The notes: a model not told the origin generated them from the letters alone. A stretch of DNA of 64,000 nt from Nonomuraea solani (GCF_900108335.1 NZ_FNVT01000003.1:353563-417562); one strand, 5' to 3'; positions 45,371 through 56,740 are shown, numbered from the stretch's first letter. Numbers and translations are program-made.

Positions 45371-46577
45371 ATGAAACGGGGAATATTCGCTCTGCTGGCT
45401 TCGGCGGTGCTGTTCTCTTTAGGCACCGGATTCGCGCCGATCCCGGCTCTGACGTGGGTCGCGCCCTTGCCGGTGCTGTGGGCGGCGACGTGGATGAGCG
45501 GGCGGGCGGCCTTCGGCGTGGCCTTTCCGGCCTACCTGCTGGGGCTGGCCGGGCAGTTCGTGTTCTTCCTGCGGACGCCGTCGGTGCCACTGCCGATCGG
45601 GCTGATGATCCTGGTGGGCAGTTCGGTGCTGTTCGGCCTGGTGGTGCTCCTCTTCCGGGCACTGGCCGGCAAGGGGCGGACGCTGGTGGCGGCGTTCGCG
45701 GCGCCTGCGGCCTGGGTGGGGGCCATGCACCTGGTGACGCTGGTCAACCCGAGCGGCATCATCTGGCCCCTCGCCACCAACCAGGCCGAGGTTCCGCTCG
45801 TCACCCAGATCGCCTCCGTGACCGGGGCGTGGGGTGTGGAGTTCCTGGTGCTGCTGGCGCCCTGCGCGGTGGCGGCGATGCCGGCGGGCGGGGCGTGGGT
45901 GCGTACGGACGGTGGTGCTGCCCGAGGGCACCTTCGGCACCTCCCCGAGCAGCCTGCCCGGCGTGATCGAGCCGCTCGCGCAAGCGGGGCGGCGGCATGG
46001 GGTCGACGTGGTCGTCGGGATCATTCACACGGCGCCGGGCCTCAAGTACAACTACTCGGTACGGCTCCCGGCGGACGGCTCGAAGCCCGCGTACTACACC
46101 AAATGGCACTTCTCACCCGGAGAGCCGTTCAGGAAGGGCGTGGACCTGGTGGTCGCGAAGGGGATCGGGCTCGCCAACTGCATGGACCTCAACTTCGCCG
46201 CCCCCAGCCGCGACTACGGGCGGGCGGGGGCGCGGCTGCTGGCCGTACCGGCGGCCGACGAGTTCGGCAACGGGTGGCAGCACAGCCGGATGGGGCTGCT
46301 GCGCGGCGTGGAGAGCGGGTTCTCGCTGGCCTGGTCGGCGCAGTGGGGCACGCCGATGATCTCCGACGCGTGGGGGCGGGTGCTGGCCTCGACCGACACG
46401 GAGGGGACGCGGGCCCCGTTCGTGGTGGCCGTCGCGGACGTGCCGGCGGGGCCCGCCGGACCCACCCTGTACGCCCGGTTCGGCGACTGGTTCGGGTGGG
46501 TGTGCGTCATAGGAGCGGCAGCGGCGCTGCTGATCAGGCGCCCCGAGCGGCAGCAGCTCCGCCCGGGGCGTGATCGG

Positions 46578-48092
<1,515 letters not shown>

Positions 48093-48095
48093 GCG

Positions 48096-49028
48096 CTATC
48101 CCTTAATGCTTCCGGCGGTGAGGCCCGCCATGATGTGCCGTTGGAAGATGAAGAAAACGATGATCATGGGAATGCTGGTGATCAGCAGACCGCCCATGAC
48201 CTGGTTCTGGGTGACGGCCCCGGCCGTCTGCGACAGGCCCACGCTGATCGTCATCTTGTCGCTGTCGGTCATGACGAGCAGCGGCCAGACGAAGTCCTTG
48301 AACGAGGTGACGATCGTGAAGATCGAGACCACGCCCAGGATGGGCCTGGAGATGGGCAGGACCACCGAGCGCAGGATCCGCACCGGCCCCGCCCCGTCGA
48401 TCTGCGCGGCCTCGATCAGCTCCCGTGGGATCGAGTCGAAGAAGCGCTTGAGCAGGAAGATGTTGAAGCCGTTGGCCGCCGCGGGCAGCCACAGCGCCCA
48501 CGGGTTGTTGAGCAGGCCCAGGTCGACGACCGTGACGTAGAGCGGGATCAGGATGACCATCGCCGGGATCATCAGCGTGGCCAGCATCATGCCGAGGATG
48601 ACGTTGCCGAACATCGGGCGCAGCTTCGACAGCGCGTACGCCGCCGACACGTCCACGGCCATGCAGACGGCCCAGCCGCCCAGCGAGTAGTACGCGGTGT
48701 TCGCGAGCAACGTACCGATGTCGAACAGGTCCCACGCCTCGAAGAACGCGTCCGGCGCCGGATCGGCCGGCACGAGCGTCGGCGGCATCTGCGCGAGCTC
48801 CTCCGGCGTCTTGAGCGCGCCGGTGATCATCCAGTAGAGCGGGAAGACGAAGGCGAGCGTGAACACCACGAGGACCGTGACCAGCACGAGCCAGTAGATC
48901 CGCCGGCCCCACCTGCTGTTGAGCTGGTGCGGGGAGACGATCGTGCGGAACTGCACCTCGATCGGCTTCGGCGACCGCTTCCTGCCCCGCTTGCGCCCGG
49001 TCGCCGCGCGGGCTCCGACGGAGATCAC
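48096..49028 (-). CDS. Alpha-glucoside ABC transporter permease (MalG/AglG-type)
   Basis: 310 residues. Long basic N-terminus (ATGRKRGRKRSPKP) before six membrane helices. EAA loop ELIEAAQIDGAGPVRILRSV. GTG start at 49028 overlaps the previous stop by GTGA, which decides the start. Works with the AglF-type permease and binding protein upstream. Confidence 0.92.
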   Translation of the reverse strand: MISVGARAATGRKRGRKRSPKPIEVQFRTIVSPHQLNSRWGRRIYWLVLVTVLVVFTLAFVFPLYWMITGALKTPEELAQMPPTLVPADPAPDAFFEAWDLFDIGTLLANTAYYSLGGWAVCMAVDVSAAYALSKLRPMFGNVILGMMLATLMIPAMVILIPLYVTVVDLGLLNNPWALWLPAAANGFNIFLLKRFFDSIPRELIEAAQIDGAGPVRILRSVVLPISRPILGVVSIFTIVTSFKDFVWPLLVMTDSDKMTISVGLSQTAGAVTQNQVMGGLLITSIPMIIVFFIFQRHIMAGLTAGSIKG

Positions 49029-49891
49029 GCCTTGTCCTCCCTGGTCAGCCGGAGCTGGAGGGCCGCGAAGACGAGCAGCACGATCATGAGCATCATGCCG
49101 AGCGCCCCGGCCGAGCCGTAGTCCTGGAGCGTGAACGCGTTCTGGAACATCAGGTACGCCACCGTGACCGTCGCGTTCTCCGGCCCGCCGCCGGTCAGCA
49201 TGTACGGCTCGATGAACACCTGCATGGTCGCCACGATCTGCAACATGAGCATGAGCAGCAGGATCAGCCGCGTCTGCGGGATCGTGACGTGCCTGATCCG
49301 CTTCCAGATGCCGGCCCCGTCCAGCTCCGCCGCCTCGTACAGCTCCGGCGGGATGTTCTGCAGCGCGGCCAGGTAGATCAGCGTCGCGCTGCCCATGTTC
49401 ATCCAGGTCGAGACGATGACCAGGGAGATCAGGGCGGTGGACGAGCTGTCCAGCCAGGCCAGCGGCGGCAGGCCGAGGACGTCGAGCACCTGGTTGAACA
49501 GCCCGGGCCCCGGATCGTAGAACCACCTGAACAGCAGCACCGCCACGATCGGCGGCAGCATGACCGGCAGGTAGACCACGAACCGCAGGTAGGCCCGGGC
49601 GTGGCGCAGCTCGTTCAGCACGAGCGCGACGACGAACGGCACGGCGTAGCCGCACACGAGCGCGAGGAGCGTGAACTCCAGGGTGTTCAGCCAGGCTTCG
49701 CCGAAGGCGGGGTCCAGGAACGCGGTCGCGAAGTTGTCCAGGCCCACCCAGGTCGGCTCGTTGATCAGGTCGGTCTTCTGGAAGCTCAGGATGAACTCCC
49801 TGACCATCGGATACCAGGCGAACACCGTGAAACAGGCCAGCGCCGCGCACAAGAACCCGTAGGCCGTCAGATTGCGCCTCAGAATCTGCAT
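49025..49891 (-). CDS. Alpha-glucoside ABC transporter permease (MalF/AglF-type)
   Basis: 288 residues, six membrane helices from residue 9. EAA loop ELYEAAELDGAGIWKRIRHV. Five bases after the binding-protein gene. Membrane partner of the permease at 48096. No ATPase gene nearby. Confidence 0.92.
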   Translation of the reverse strand: MQILRRNLTAYGFLCAALACFTVFAWYPMVREFILSFQKTDLINEPTWVGLDNFATAFLDPAFGEAWLNTLEFTLLALVCGYAVPFVVALVLNELRHARAYLRFVVYLPVMLPPIVAVLLFRWFYDPGPGLFNQVLDVLGLPPLAWLDSSSTALISLVIVSTWMNMGSATLIYLAALQNIPPELYEAAELDGAGIWKRIRHVTIPQTRLILLLMLMLQIVATMQVFIEPYMLTGGGPENATVTVAYLMFQNAFTLQDYGSAGALGMMLMIVLLVFAALQLRLTREDKA

Positions 49892-49896
49892 GCAGG

Positions 49897-51249
49897 TCAG
49901 CCCTTGGCCGCCAGCATCGAGTTGGCCTTGGTCTCGGCGTCCGCCAGGAGCTGGTCGATGCCGGCGTCCTTGCGGCTCAGCACGCCGGACATCGGCACGT
50001 CGAGGATGGCGTACAGCTCCTGCGCGTGCAGCGGCTCGGCCTTCGGCGGGATCGTGCCGGCGGCCTGGACGTAGGAGTCGTAGTTGGCGACCGGGAGGGA
50101 GGCGTTCTTCACGCGGTCGGCCTGGATGGCCTGGCCGGTGGCCGAGTCACCGAAGACGGCGTTGTCCGGCACGCCGACGGGGTTGCCGATGGCCTTTCCG
50201 CGGGCGAAGTCGAAGCGGCCCTTACCGACGGTGTTGAAGCGGAAGTCGATCCACTCCAGCGCGGCCTTCGCCTCCTCCGGGGTGGCCTTCGGGTTGATCA
50301 TGAACGACTCGCCGCCGCTCAGCGACGCCTTGGCCTCGGGGAAGCCGGTGATGCCGTAGTCGGCGACGTTGCCCTTGAACTTGTTGACCACGTCGGTGAC
50401 GACGTCGGGGGCGCCGAGCATCATGCCGACCTTGCCGCTGCCCATGGCGACCATGAGGGACTCCCAGCCGACCAGCAGCTTGGTGCCCATGCTGTTGTCC
50501 ACCCAGCGCATGTCGTGCAGGTTCTGGAGCACGGCCTTGCCCTCGGGCGAGTTGAACGCGGCCTTCTTGCCGTCGGGGGCCAGGATGCTGCCGCCGCGGC
50601 CGTAGATCGACTGGGTGAAGTGCCAGCCACCGGTGTTACCGCCGGAGTATTCGCCGAAACCGACGTGTCCCTGGCCGAGCGCGGCGATCTTCTTGGCGGC
50701 CTCGCGCACCTCGGTCCAGGTCTTGGGCGGGGTGTCCGGGTCGAGCCCGGCCTTGGTGAACAGGGCGCGGTTGTAGACCAGGCCGACGCTGTAGTGGACG
50801 TTCGGCACGCCGTAGACCTTGCCGTCCTTGGTGACCAGTTCCTTGTGGTCGGCGCGCAGGTCGTTCCAGGTCTTGATGACGCCGGTGTGCTGGGTGATGT
50901 CCAGCGCCTGGCCCTTGGAGATCACGTCGTTGTAGTTGGTCACCGGCACCACGAAGGCCGTCTCCATCTGGCCGCCCGCCAGCTTGGGGCCGAACGTCTT
51001 GGGGTCGAAGCACGGCTGCTGGTCCGTGCTCTTGACCGTCACGCCGGGGTGCGCCTTCATGAACGCGGCCACGTCGTCGTCCCAGGCCTGGCGCTCCTTC
51101 GGCGCGGACTTCGCCGGCTGGCAGGCCACCGTGATCGTCACGGCCTTGGCGCCGCCGCTGGCGTTGGGGGTGGCCGGCTCGCCCGAGCCACAAGCCGAGG
51201 CCGTGAGCCCTAGCACGGTTACGAGCAAGAGTCCGGTGGATCTCTGCAT
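49897..51249 (-). CDS. Alpha-glucoside ABC transporter, binding lipoprotein
   Basis: 450 residues. Signal peptide with lipobox TASAC (about residues 16-20), then a binding-protein fold: VTITVACQPAKSAPKERQAW, VISKGQALDITQHTG, GLVYNRALFTKAGLDPD, VAMGSGKVGMMLGAP. The start at 51249 has AGAAGGG eight bases before it; a longer version from 51279 is less likely. First gene of the importer/GH13 operon. Its promoter is nearly the same as that of the GH87 gene 1.3 kb away, so its ligand is probably a product of that enzyme. Confidence 0.92.
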   Translation of the reverse strand: MQRSTGLLLVTVLGLTASACGSGEPATPNASGGAKAVTITVACQPAKSAPKERQAWDDDVAAFMKAHPGVTVKSTDQQPCFDPKTFGPKLAGGQMETAFVVPVTNYNDVISKGQALDITQHTGVIKTWNDLRADHKELVTKDGKVYGVPNVHYSVGLVYNRALFTKAGLDPDTPPKTWTEVREAAKKIAALGQGHVGFGEYSGGNTGGWHFTQSIYGRGGSILAPDGKKAAFNSPEGKAVLQNLHDMRWVDNSMGTKLLVGWESLMVAMGSGKVGMMLGAPDVVTDVVNKFKGNVADYGITGFPEAKASLSGGESFMINPKATPEEAKAALEWIDFRFNTVGKGRFDFARGKAIGNPVGVPDNAVFGDSATGQAIQADRVKNASLPVANYDSYVQAAGTIPPKAEPLHAQELYAILDVPMSGVLSRKDAGIDQLLADAETKANSMLAAKG

Positions 51250-51279
51250 GGTCTGACCCTTCTGATGCGAGGTGCCCAC

Positions 51280-51330
51280 ACCATAGGATCGCCGACCGAA
51301 GGACGCAATATTTCGACTTCATTTTGCAAG
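51280..51330 (-). promoter_or_regulatory. Promoter/operator of the alpha-glucoside importer (twin of the GH87 promoter)
   Basis: Minus strand: TCGAAATATTGC (51316-51305) overlaps a -35 box TTGCGT (51308-51303); a 17-base spacer leads to -10 TATGGT (51285-51280), about 30 bases before the ATG. The same 12-mer, -35 position, 17-base spacer and ATCCTATGGT occur upstream of the GH87 gene. CTTGCAA (51330-51324) precedes it. Confidence 0.75.
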
Positions 51331-51342
51331 ATAACGACTGAG

Positions 51343-52332
51343 TTACGCTCCCGCGCGCGCCGTGGAGGCCCGGACCACCAGCTCGGGCTCGAACAGCAGC
51401 TCGTCCGCCGGTACGACCGCCTTGTCGATCTGGGCGACCAGGAGATCGACGGCGGCGCGGCCCATGGCGTCGATGGGCTGGCGGACCGTGGTCAGGGGCG
51501 GGTCCGTGCAGTTCATCAGGGCCGAGTCGTCGAAACCGATCACCGAGATGTCGGCGGGGACGGTGCGGCCGGCCCGGCGGGCGGCGCGGACCGTGCCGAG
51601 GGCGAGCAGGTCGCTGGCGCAGATGACGCCGGTCACCCCGCGCCTGACCAGCCGGGCGGCGGCCGCGTGGCCGCCTTCGAGGGAGAACATCGTGTGCTCG
51701 ACCAGCTCGGCGTCGCCGCCCTCGGCCTGGAACGTCTCCAGCTTGCGCCGTGAGGGCATGTGGTCCTTGGGCCCCAGCACCATGCCGATCCGCTCGTGGC
51801 CGAGCGCGCGCAGGTGGGCGATGGCCATCTCGGCAGCCACCACGTCGTCGCAGGACACCTGCGGGAAGTCGAGGTGTCGGACGGCCGCGTTGACCAGGAC
51901 GGTGGGCAGTTTGCGCTCGTGCAGCAGCTCGTAGTGGCCGTGCGCGGCGTCGGCCTGGGCGTACAGGCCGCCGGCGAACACCACACCGCTGACCTGCTGC
52001 TGCAGGAGCAGATCGACGTAGTCGGCCTCCGAGACGCCGCCGACCGTGCGCGTACACAGCACCGAGGTGAAACCCTGCTGCGCCAGGGCGCCGCCGACCA
52101 CTTCCGCGAAGGCGGGGAAGATCGGGTTCTGCAGCTCGGGCAGCACCAGGCCGACCAGCCGGGCCCGGTCGCCGCGTAGTTGGGTGGGGCGTTCGTAGCC
52201 GAGCACGTCGAGTGCCGTCAGCACGGCCTCGCGGGTCGCGTCGGACACCCCGGGCTTGCCGTTGAGCACGCGGCTCACGGTCGCCTCGCTCACCCCGACC
52301 TTCTTGGCCACCTCTGCGAGTCGTCGTGTCAT
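51343..52332 (-). CDS. LacI-family regulator of the alpha-glucan locus
   Basis: 329 residues. Helix-turn-helix RLAEVAKKVGVSEATVSRVLNG, hinge RPTQLRGDRARLVGLVLPE, sensor domain with SGVVFAGGLY, VSCDDVVAAEMAIAHL, VICASDLLALGTV and VIGFDDSALMN. Lies between the importer operon and the GH87 gene and probably represses both. The start at 52332 has no ribosome site; -10 TATAGT ends six bases before the ATG, so the mRNA is likely leaderless. Confidence 0.93.
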   Translation of the reverse strand: MTRRLAEVAKKVGVSEATVSRVLNGKPGVSDATREAVLTALDVLGYERPTQLRGDRARLVGLVLPELQNPIFPAFAEVVGGALAQQGFTSVLCTRTVGGVSEADYVDLLLQQQVSGVVFAGGLYAQADAAHGHYELLHERKLPTVLVNAAVRHLDFPQVSCDDVVAAEMAIAHLRALGHERIGMVLGPKDHMPSRRKLETFQAEGGDAELVEHTMFSLEGGHAAAARLVRRGVTGVICASDLLALGTVRAARRAGRTVPADISVIGFDDSALMNCTDPPLTTVRQPIDAMGRAAVDLLVAQIDKAVVPADELLFEPELVVRASTARAGA

Positions 52333-52338
52333 GCGCAA

Positions 52339-52367
52339 ACTATACGGCCTACAGCGCAAGCGCTTGC
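52339..52367 (-). promoter_or_regulatory. Autoregulated leaderless promoter of the LacI gene
   Basis: GCAAGCGCTTGC (52356-52367) is a perfect 12-bp LacI-type palindrome that overlaps the -35 region. -10 TATAGT (52344-52339, minus) ends six bases before the start codon. The overlap fits autorepression. Confidence 0.65.
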
Positions 52368-52489
52368 AATGGCTTACGTCGATCGGACGTCATCGCTTGC
52401 GCCGCGTCCCAGGCGGGCTTCCGGCCCTTTATTGCCGTCTGACCAGCGATAGCGGGCTTTTCGACCCAACATCCACCAGTCAGATGTTT

Positions 52490-52537
52490 GCGAAATATCG
52501 TCGAAATATTGCGGTCATCTGCTCGACATCCTATGGT
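52490..52537 (+). promoter_or_regulatory. Promoter/operator of the GH87 gene
   Basis: TCGAAATATTGC (52501-52512) with -35 TTGCGG (52509-52514), a 17-base spacer and -10 TATGGT (52532-52537). A second CGAAATAT (52491-52498) makes an imperfect 23-bp palindrome GC-AAATAT-CG-CGAAATATTGC over the -35. Matches the importer promoter at 51280-51330 position by position. Confidence 0.75.
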
Positions 52538-52570
52538 TCGGCCATCCGTCTTCCCCGAAGGGCCACCCCC

Positions 52571-55500
52571 ATGAGAGCTCTGCTTGCCGCCCTTACGTTA
52601 CTCATCGGATTTCTGGTCGCGCCGCCCGCGCACGCCGCGGCCGACACCAACCTCGCGGCCGGCAAGGCCGCCACCGCGAGCAGCACCAACGACGTCTACC
52701 GCGCCGCCAACGTGACCGACGGCGACCAGGCCACCTATTGGGAGTCGGCCAACGACGCCTTCCCGCAGTGGGTCCAGGTCGATCTGGGTTCCAGCGCGAG
52801 CGTGAACAGGCTGGTGCTCAAGCTGCCCTCCGGGTGGCCGAGCCGGACCCAGACGCTGACCGTCCAAGGGAGCACGAACGGCTCCACCTTCTCGACGATC
52901 GCCTCGGCCACCTACACGTTCAACCCGGCCGCCACCATCACCTTCGGCGCGGTGACCGCGCGTTACGTCCGCGTGCAGATCACCGCCAACTCCGGCTGGC
53001 CGGCGGGCCAGCTCTCCGAGTTCGAGGTCTGGGGCAGCGGGCCGGACGACCCGAGCACCAACCTGGCTCTGGGCAAGGCCATGGTGGCCTCCTCACACAC
53101 CCACACCTACGTGGCCGCCAACGCCAATGACAACAACGTCCAGACCTACTGGGAAGGCGCCGCCTACCCGAACACGCTGACCGCGCAACTCGGCGCGAAC
53201 GCGGACCTGACCTCGATCACGCTGAAGCTGAACCCCGACGGCGCCTGGGCCCGGCGGACACAGACGATCCAGGTGCTCGGCCGTGAGCAGAACGCGAGCG
53301 GCTTCACGAATCTCGTCTCCCAGGCCGTCTACACCTTCGACCCGGCGACGGGGAACACGGTGACGATCCCGGTGACGGCCAAGGCCGCCGACGTGCGGCT
53401 GCAGATCACCGCCAATTCCGGCGCACCCGGTGGGCAGGTCGCCGAGTTCCAGATCTTCGGCACGCCCGCCGCCAACCCCGACCTGACCGTGTCGAACCTG
53501 ACCTCCTCGCCCGCCGATCCCGTCGAGACCGACGCGGTGACGCTGTCGGCCACGGTCAGGAACACCGGCACCGCGGCCGCCACGGCGACCTCGGTGAACT
53601 TCTACGCCGGGACCACCAAGGCCGGCACCGCCGCCGTGGGCGCGCTGGCCGCCGGGGCCTCCGCCACCGTGACGGCGAACATCGGGGCCAGGGACGCGGG
53701 GACGTACCAGCTCGCGGCCAAGGTGGACGAGGACGGCAAGGTCGTCGAGCAGAACGAGGCCAACAACGGCACCACCGGCACCCTGACCGTCAGGCCGGTC
53801 GACACCGCCGACCTGATCGCCTCCCCCGTGGCCTGGGCGCCGGGCAATCCGGCGGCGGGCACCACGGTGACGTTCTCGGTCGCGATCAAGAACCAGGGCA
53901 CCGTCGCCTCCAGCGGCGGCTCCCACGGCGTCACGCTCACCGTCACGAACGACTCGGGCACCGTCGTCAAGACGCTGACCGGCTCGACCGGCGGCGCGAT
54001 CGCCGCCGGAGCCACCACCAGCCCGGTGAGCCTGGGGACGTGGACGGCGGCCAACGGCAAGTACACGGTCAAGACCGTGCTCGCCGACGACGCCAACGAG
54101 CTGCCCGTCAAGCGCGCCAACAACACCAGCACGCTGCCGCTGTTCGTGGGGCGTGGCGCGAACATGCCGTACGACACGTACGAGGCCGAGGACGCCGCGA
54201 TCGGCGGCGGCGCGGCCCGCGTCGGACCGAGCAGGGAGATCGGCACCATCGCCGGCGAGGCGTCGGGACGCCGCGCGGTGACGCTCGGCCAGACCGGCGC
54301 CTACGTCGAGTTCACCACCAGGGCGCCCACGAACACCCTGGTCACCCGCTTCTCGATGCCCGACGCGGCGGGCGGTGGCGGCCTCAACTCCACCCTGAAC
54401 GTCTACGTCGACGGCACCTTCCTCAAGACCATCAGCCTGACCTCCCGCTACGCCTGGCTCTACGGCCCCGAGGCAGGACCGAACAACTCCCCCGGCTCAG
54501 GACCGCCCCGGCACATCTACGACGAGGCGAACCTGCTGCTCGGCACCACCGTCCCCCAGGGCAGCAAGATCAGGCTGCAGAAGGACGCGGCCAACACCCT
54601 CACCTACGCGATCGACTTCGTGGACTTCGAGCAGGTCACGGCGGCCGCGAACCCGGATCCGGCGAAGTACGCCGTACCGGCCGGATTCTCGCACCAGGAC
54701 GTGCAGAACGCGCTCGACAAGGCCCGCCTGGACGCCAATCTGACCGGCGTCTACCTGCCAGCGGGCGACTACCAGACGAGCGGTAAGTTCCAGGTGTACG
54801 GCAAGGCCGTCAAGATCGTCGGCGCCGGCCCCTGGTTCACCCGGTTCCACGCCCCCTCCGGGCAGCAGAACACCGACATCGGCTTCCGCGCCGACGCCAC
54901 GGCCAACGGCTCGACGTTCGCGGGCTTCGCCTACTTCGGCAACTACGTCGAGCGCATCGACGGCCCCGGCAAGGTGTTCGACCTGTCGAACGTGGCGAAC
55001 ATGACCATCGACAACATCTGGGCCGAACACCAGATCTGCCTGCTGTGGGGCACGAACACCGACAACCTGACGATCAAGAACTCGCGCATCAGGAACGTGT
55101 TCGCCGACGGCCTGAACATGACCAACGGCAGCACCGGCAACCACGTCACCAACATCGAGACCAGGTCCACGGGCGACGACAGCTTCGCGCTGTTCTCGGC
55201 CATCGACAACAACTCGGGCGAGCAGTCCGGCAACGTCTTCGAGAACCTGACCTCGCTGCTGACGTGGCGGGCGGCGGGGCTGGCCGTGTACGGCGGGTAC
55301 GACAACACCTTCAGGAACATCTACGTGGCGGACACGCTGGTGTACTCGGGGGTCACGATCAGCTCGCTGGACTTCGGGATCCCGATGCACGGCTTCGGCG
55401 CCAGCCCGCCGACGACCTTCGACAACATCTCGCTGGTCAGGGCCGGTGGGCATTTCTGGGGGCAGCAGACGTTCCCGGCGATGTGGCTGTTCTCCTCGTC

Positions 55501-55828
55501 GAAGGTGTTCCAGGGGATCCGGGTCAGCAACCTGGACATCGTGGACCCGACGTACAGCGGGATCATGTTCCAGACCGGCTACTCCAGCCCCGCGACACCG
55601 TTGAACCCGGTCAGGGACACGATCCTCACGAACGTGTCGATCAGCGGGGCGCAGAAGAGCGGTGACGCCTTCGACGCGAAGTCGGGGTTCGGGATCTGGG
55701 TGAACGAGCTGCCCGAGCCCGGTCAGGGGCCCGCGGTCGGGGCCGCGACCATCAACGGGCTGCGGTTCGCGAACAACCATCAGAACATCAAGAACACGAC
55801 CTCGACCTTCACCCTGACCGTCAACTGA
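52571..55828 (+). CDS. Secreted GH87-type alpha-1,3-glucanase (mycodextranase/mutanase) with carbohydrate-binding modules
   Basis: 1085 residues. Signal peptide (1 to about 22, ending PAHA-AADT). Two discoidin/F5-8C-like modules (about 25-160 and 165-300; YWESANDAFPQWVQVDLG, YWEGAAYPNTLTAQLG), two CARDB-type domains (about 305-400 and 405-515), a CBM6/35-like module (about 520-680; YEAEDAAIGGGAARV, GAYVEFTT), then a parallel beta-helix (about 690-1085). The Asp pair in TRSTGDDSFALFS takes the place of GH87 catalytic residues. This module order is that of bacterial alpha-1,3-glucanases that attack fungal wall glucan, nigeran or mutan. GAAGGG lies before the ATG. Expression is tied to the importer through the twin promoter. 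Confidence 0.85.
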   Translation: MRALLAALTLLIGFLVAPPAHAAADTNLAAGKAATASSTNDVYRAANVTDGDQATYWESANDAFPQWVQVDLGSSASVNRLVLKLPSGWPSRTQTLTVQGSTNGSTFSTIASATYTFNPAATITFGAVTARYVRVQITANSGWPAGQLSEFEVWGSGPDDPSTNLALGKAMVASSHTHTYVAANANDNNVQTYWEGAAYPNTLTAQLGANADLTSITLKLNPDGAWARRTQTIQVLGREQNASGFTNLVSQAVYTFDPATGNTVTIPVTAKAADVRLQITANSGAPGGQVAEFQIFGTPAANPDLTVSNLTSSPADPVETDAVTLSATVRNTGTAAATATSVNFYAGTTKAGTAAVGALAAGASATVTANIGARDAGTYQLAAKVDEDGKVVEQNEANNGTTGTLTVRPVDTADLIASPVAWAPGNPAAGTTVTFSVAIKNQGTVASSGGSHGVTLTVTNDSGTVVKTLTGSTGGAIAAGATTSPVSLGTWTAANGKYTVKTVLADDANELPVKRANNTSTLPLFVGRGANMPYDTYEAEDAAIGGGAARVGPSREIGTIAGEASGRRAVTLGQTGAYVEFTTRAPTNTLVTRFSMPDAAGGGGLNSTLNVYVDGTFLKTISLTSRYAWLYGPEAGPNNSPGSGPPRHIYDEANLLLGTTVPQGSKIRLQKDAANTLTYAIDFVDFEQVTAAANPDPAKYAVPAGFSHQDVQNALDKARLDANLTGVYLPAGDYQTSGKFQVYGKAVKIVGAGPWFTRFHAPSGQQNTDIGFRADATANGSTFAGFAYFGNYVERIDGPGKVFDLSNVANMTIDNIWAEHQICLLWGTNTDNLTIKNSRIRNVFADGLNMTNGSTGNHVTNIETRSTGDDSFALFSAIDNNSGEQSGNVFENLTSLLTWRAAGLAVYGGYDNTFRNIYVADTLVYSGVTISSLDFGIPMHGFGASPPTTFDNISLVRAGGHFWGQQTFPAMWLFSSSKVFQGIRVSNLDIVDPTYSGIMFQTGYSSPATPLNPVRDTILTNVSISGAQKSGDAFDAKSGFGIWVNELPEPGQGPAVGAATINGLRFANNHQNIKNTTSTFTLTVN

Positions 55829-55867
55829 CCTTCTGAAGGGGGAGGCGGGTGGTCGCCGGCCGTACCT

Positions 55868-56740
55868 CTAGAGTTCGGCTCTGGTGGGGAGGCCCTGCCA
55901 GTCGCTGACGCTGGTCACCGCGGCGGCGCTCAAGAGCGCCCCGCGGTGCAGGCGTTCCTGGGGGATGAGGCCGTCGAGCGCCGCGCTGATGTAGCCGGCC
56001 GCGAACGCCTCCCCCGCGCCCGCCGTGTCCACGACCGGCACCTGCCAGCCCTGTACGTCGTACCGCATCCGATCGGCCCGCACGCTGGCCCCCTTGACGC
56101 CGCGGTCCACCACGACCTCCCGCTCCGGCGTGAGCGCGGGCTTGACCAGGTCGAGCTCGTCCTGGCGGAGGAAGAGCAGGTGCGAGTCGCAGGCCAGCTC
56201 GCTGAGCACCTCCTCGGCCTCGCGTACCGACGGCCACAGCTCGGGGACGTACTCGACCGCGAACGACACCATCACCTCGGCGTTCCTGGCCGCGCTCACG
56301 GCGGCCCGCACGGCGTCGAGCGCGTCCCTGCCCAGCCCGGCGGTGATGCCGGTGACGTGGAGCATCTTCGAGGCGGCGATCCGGTCGATCGGTACGTTGC
56401 CCGGCGCCAGCATCGAGCCCGCCGAGCCGGCGCGGTAGTGCGTCATCTTGGGTTCGCGCGCGACGCGCGACTCCCGCAGGACCAGCCCGGTGTGCCAGCC
56501 CTCGGTCACGCGCACGTCCTCGACGTCCACGCCCTCACCCTTGAGTACGGTGAGCGCCCTGGCGCCCAGTTCGTCGGCGCCGAGCTTGCCCAGGTACGCG
56601 GCCTGGTGCCCGAGCCGGGCCAGGGCGATGGCCAGCGTGAACTCGGGCCCGCAGACGTCCAGCCTGGCCTCGGTCTCGTGCCTCACCCGGCCACTTGAGA
56701 CGACACCCAACGGCTCACCGAGCGTGTAGACGTCCGTCAT
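55868..56740 (-). CDS. PfkB-family carbohydrate kinase with altered catalytic motif
   Basis: 290 residues, ribokinase fold. HTGLVLRESR and the second PfkB signature VVDTAGAGEAFAAGYISAAL are clear, but the catalytic Asp of DTxGAGD is Glu (codon GAG). The first signature is also changed: CGPEFTLAIALARLGH lacks the usual GG-N. Resembles 2-keto-3-deoxygluconate kinases. It may be a slow or altered kinase, or a sugar sensor. Convergent with the GH87 gene. Confidence 0.85.
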   Translation of the reverse strand: MTDVYTLGEPLGVVSSGRVRHETEARLDVCGPEFTLAIALARLGHQAAYLGKLGADELGARALTVLKGEGVDVEDVRVTEGWHTGLVLRESRVAREPKMTHYRAGSAGSMLAPGNVPIDRIAASKMLHVTGITAGLGRDALDAVRAAVSAARNAEVMVSFAVEYVPELWPSVREAEEVLSELACDSHLLFLRQDELDLVKPALTPEREVVVDRGVKGASVRADRMRYDVQGWQVPVVDTAGAGEAFAAGYISAALDGLIPQERLHRGALLSAAAVTSVSDWQGLPTRAEL

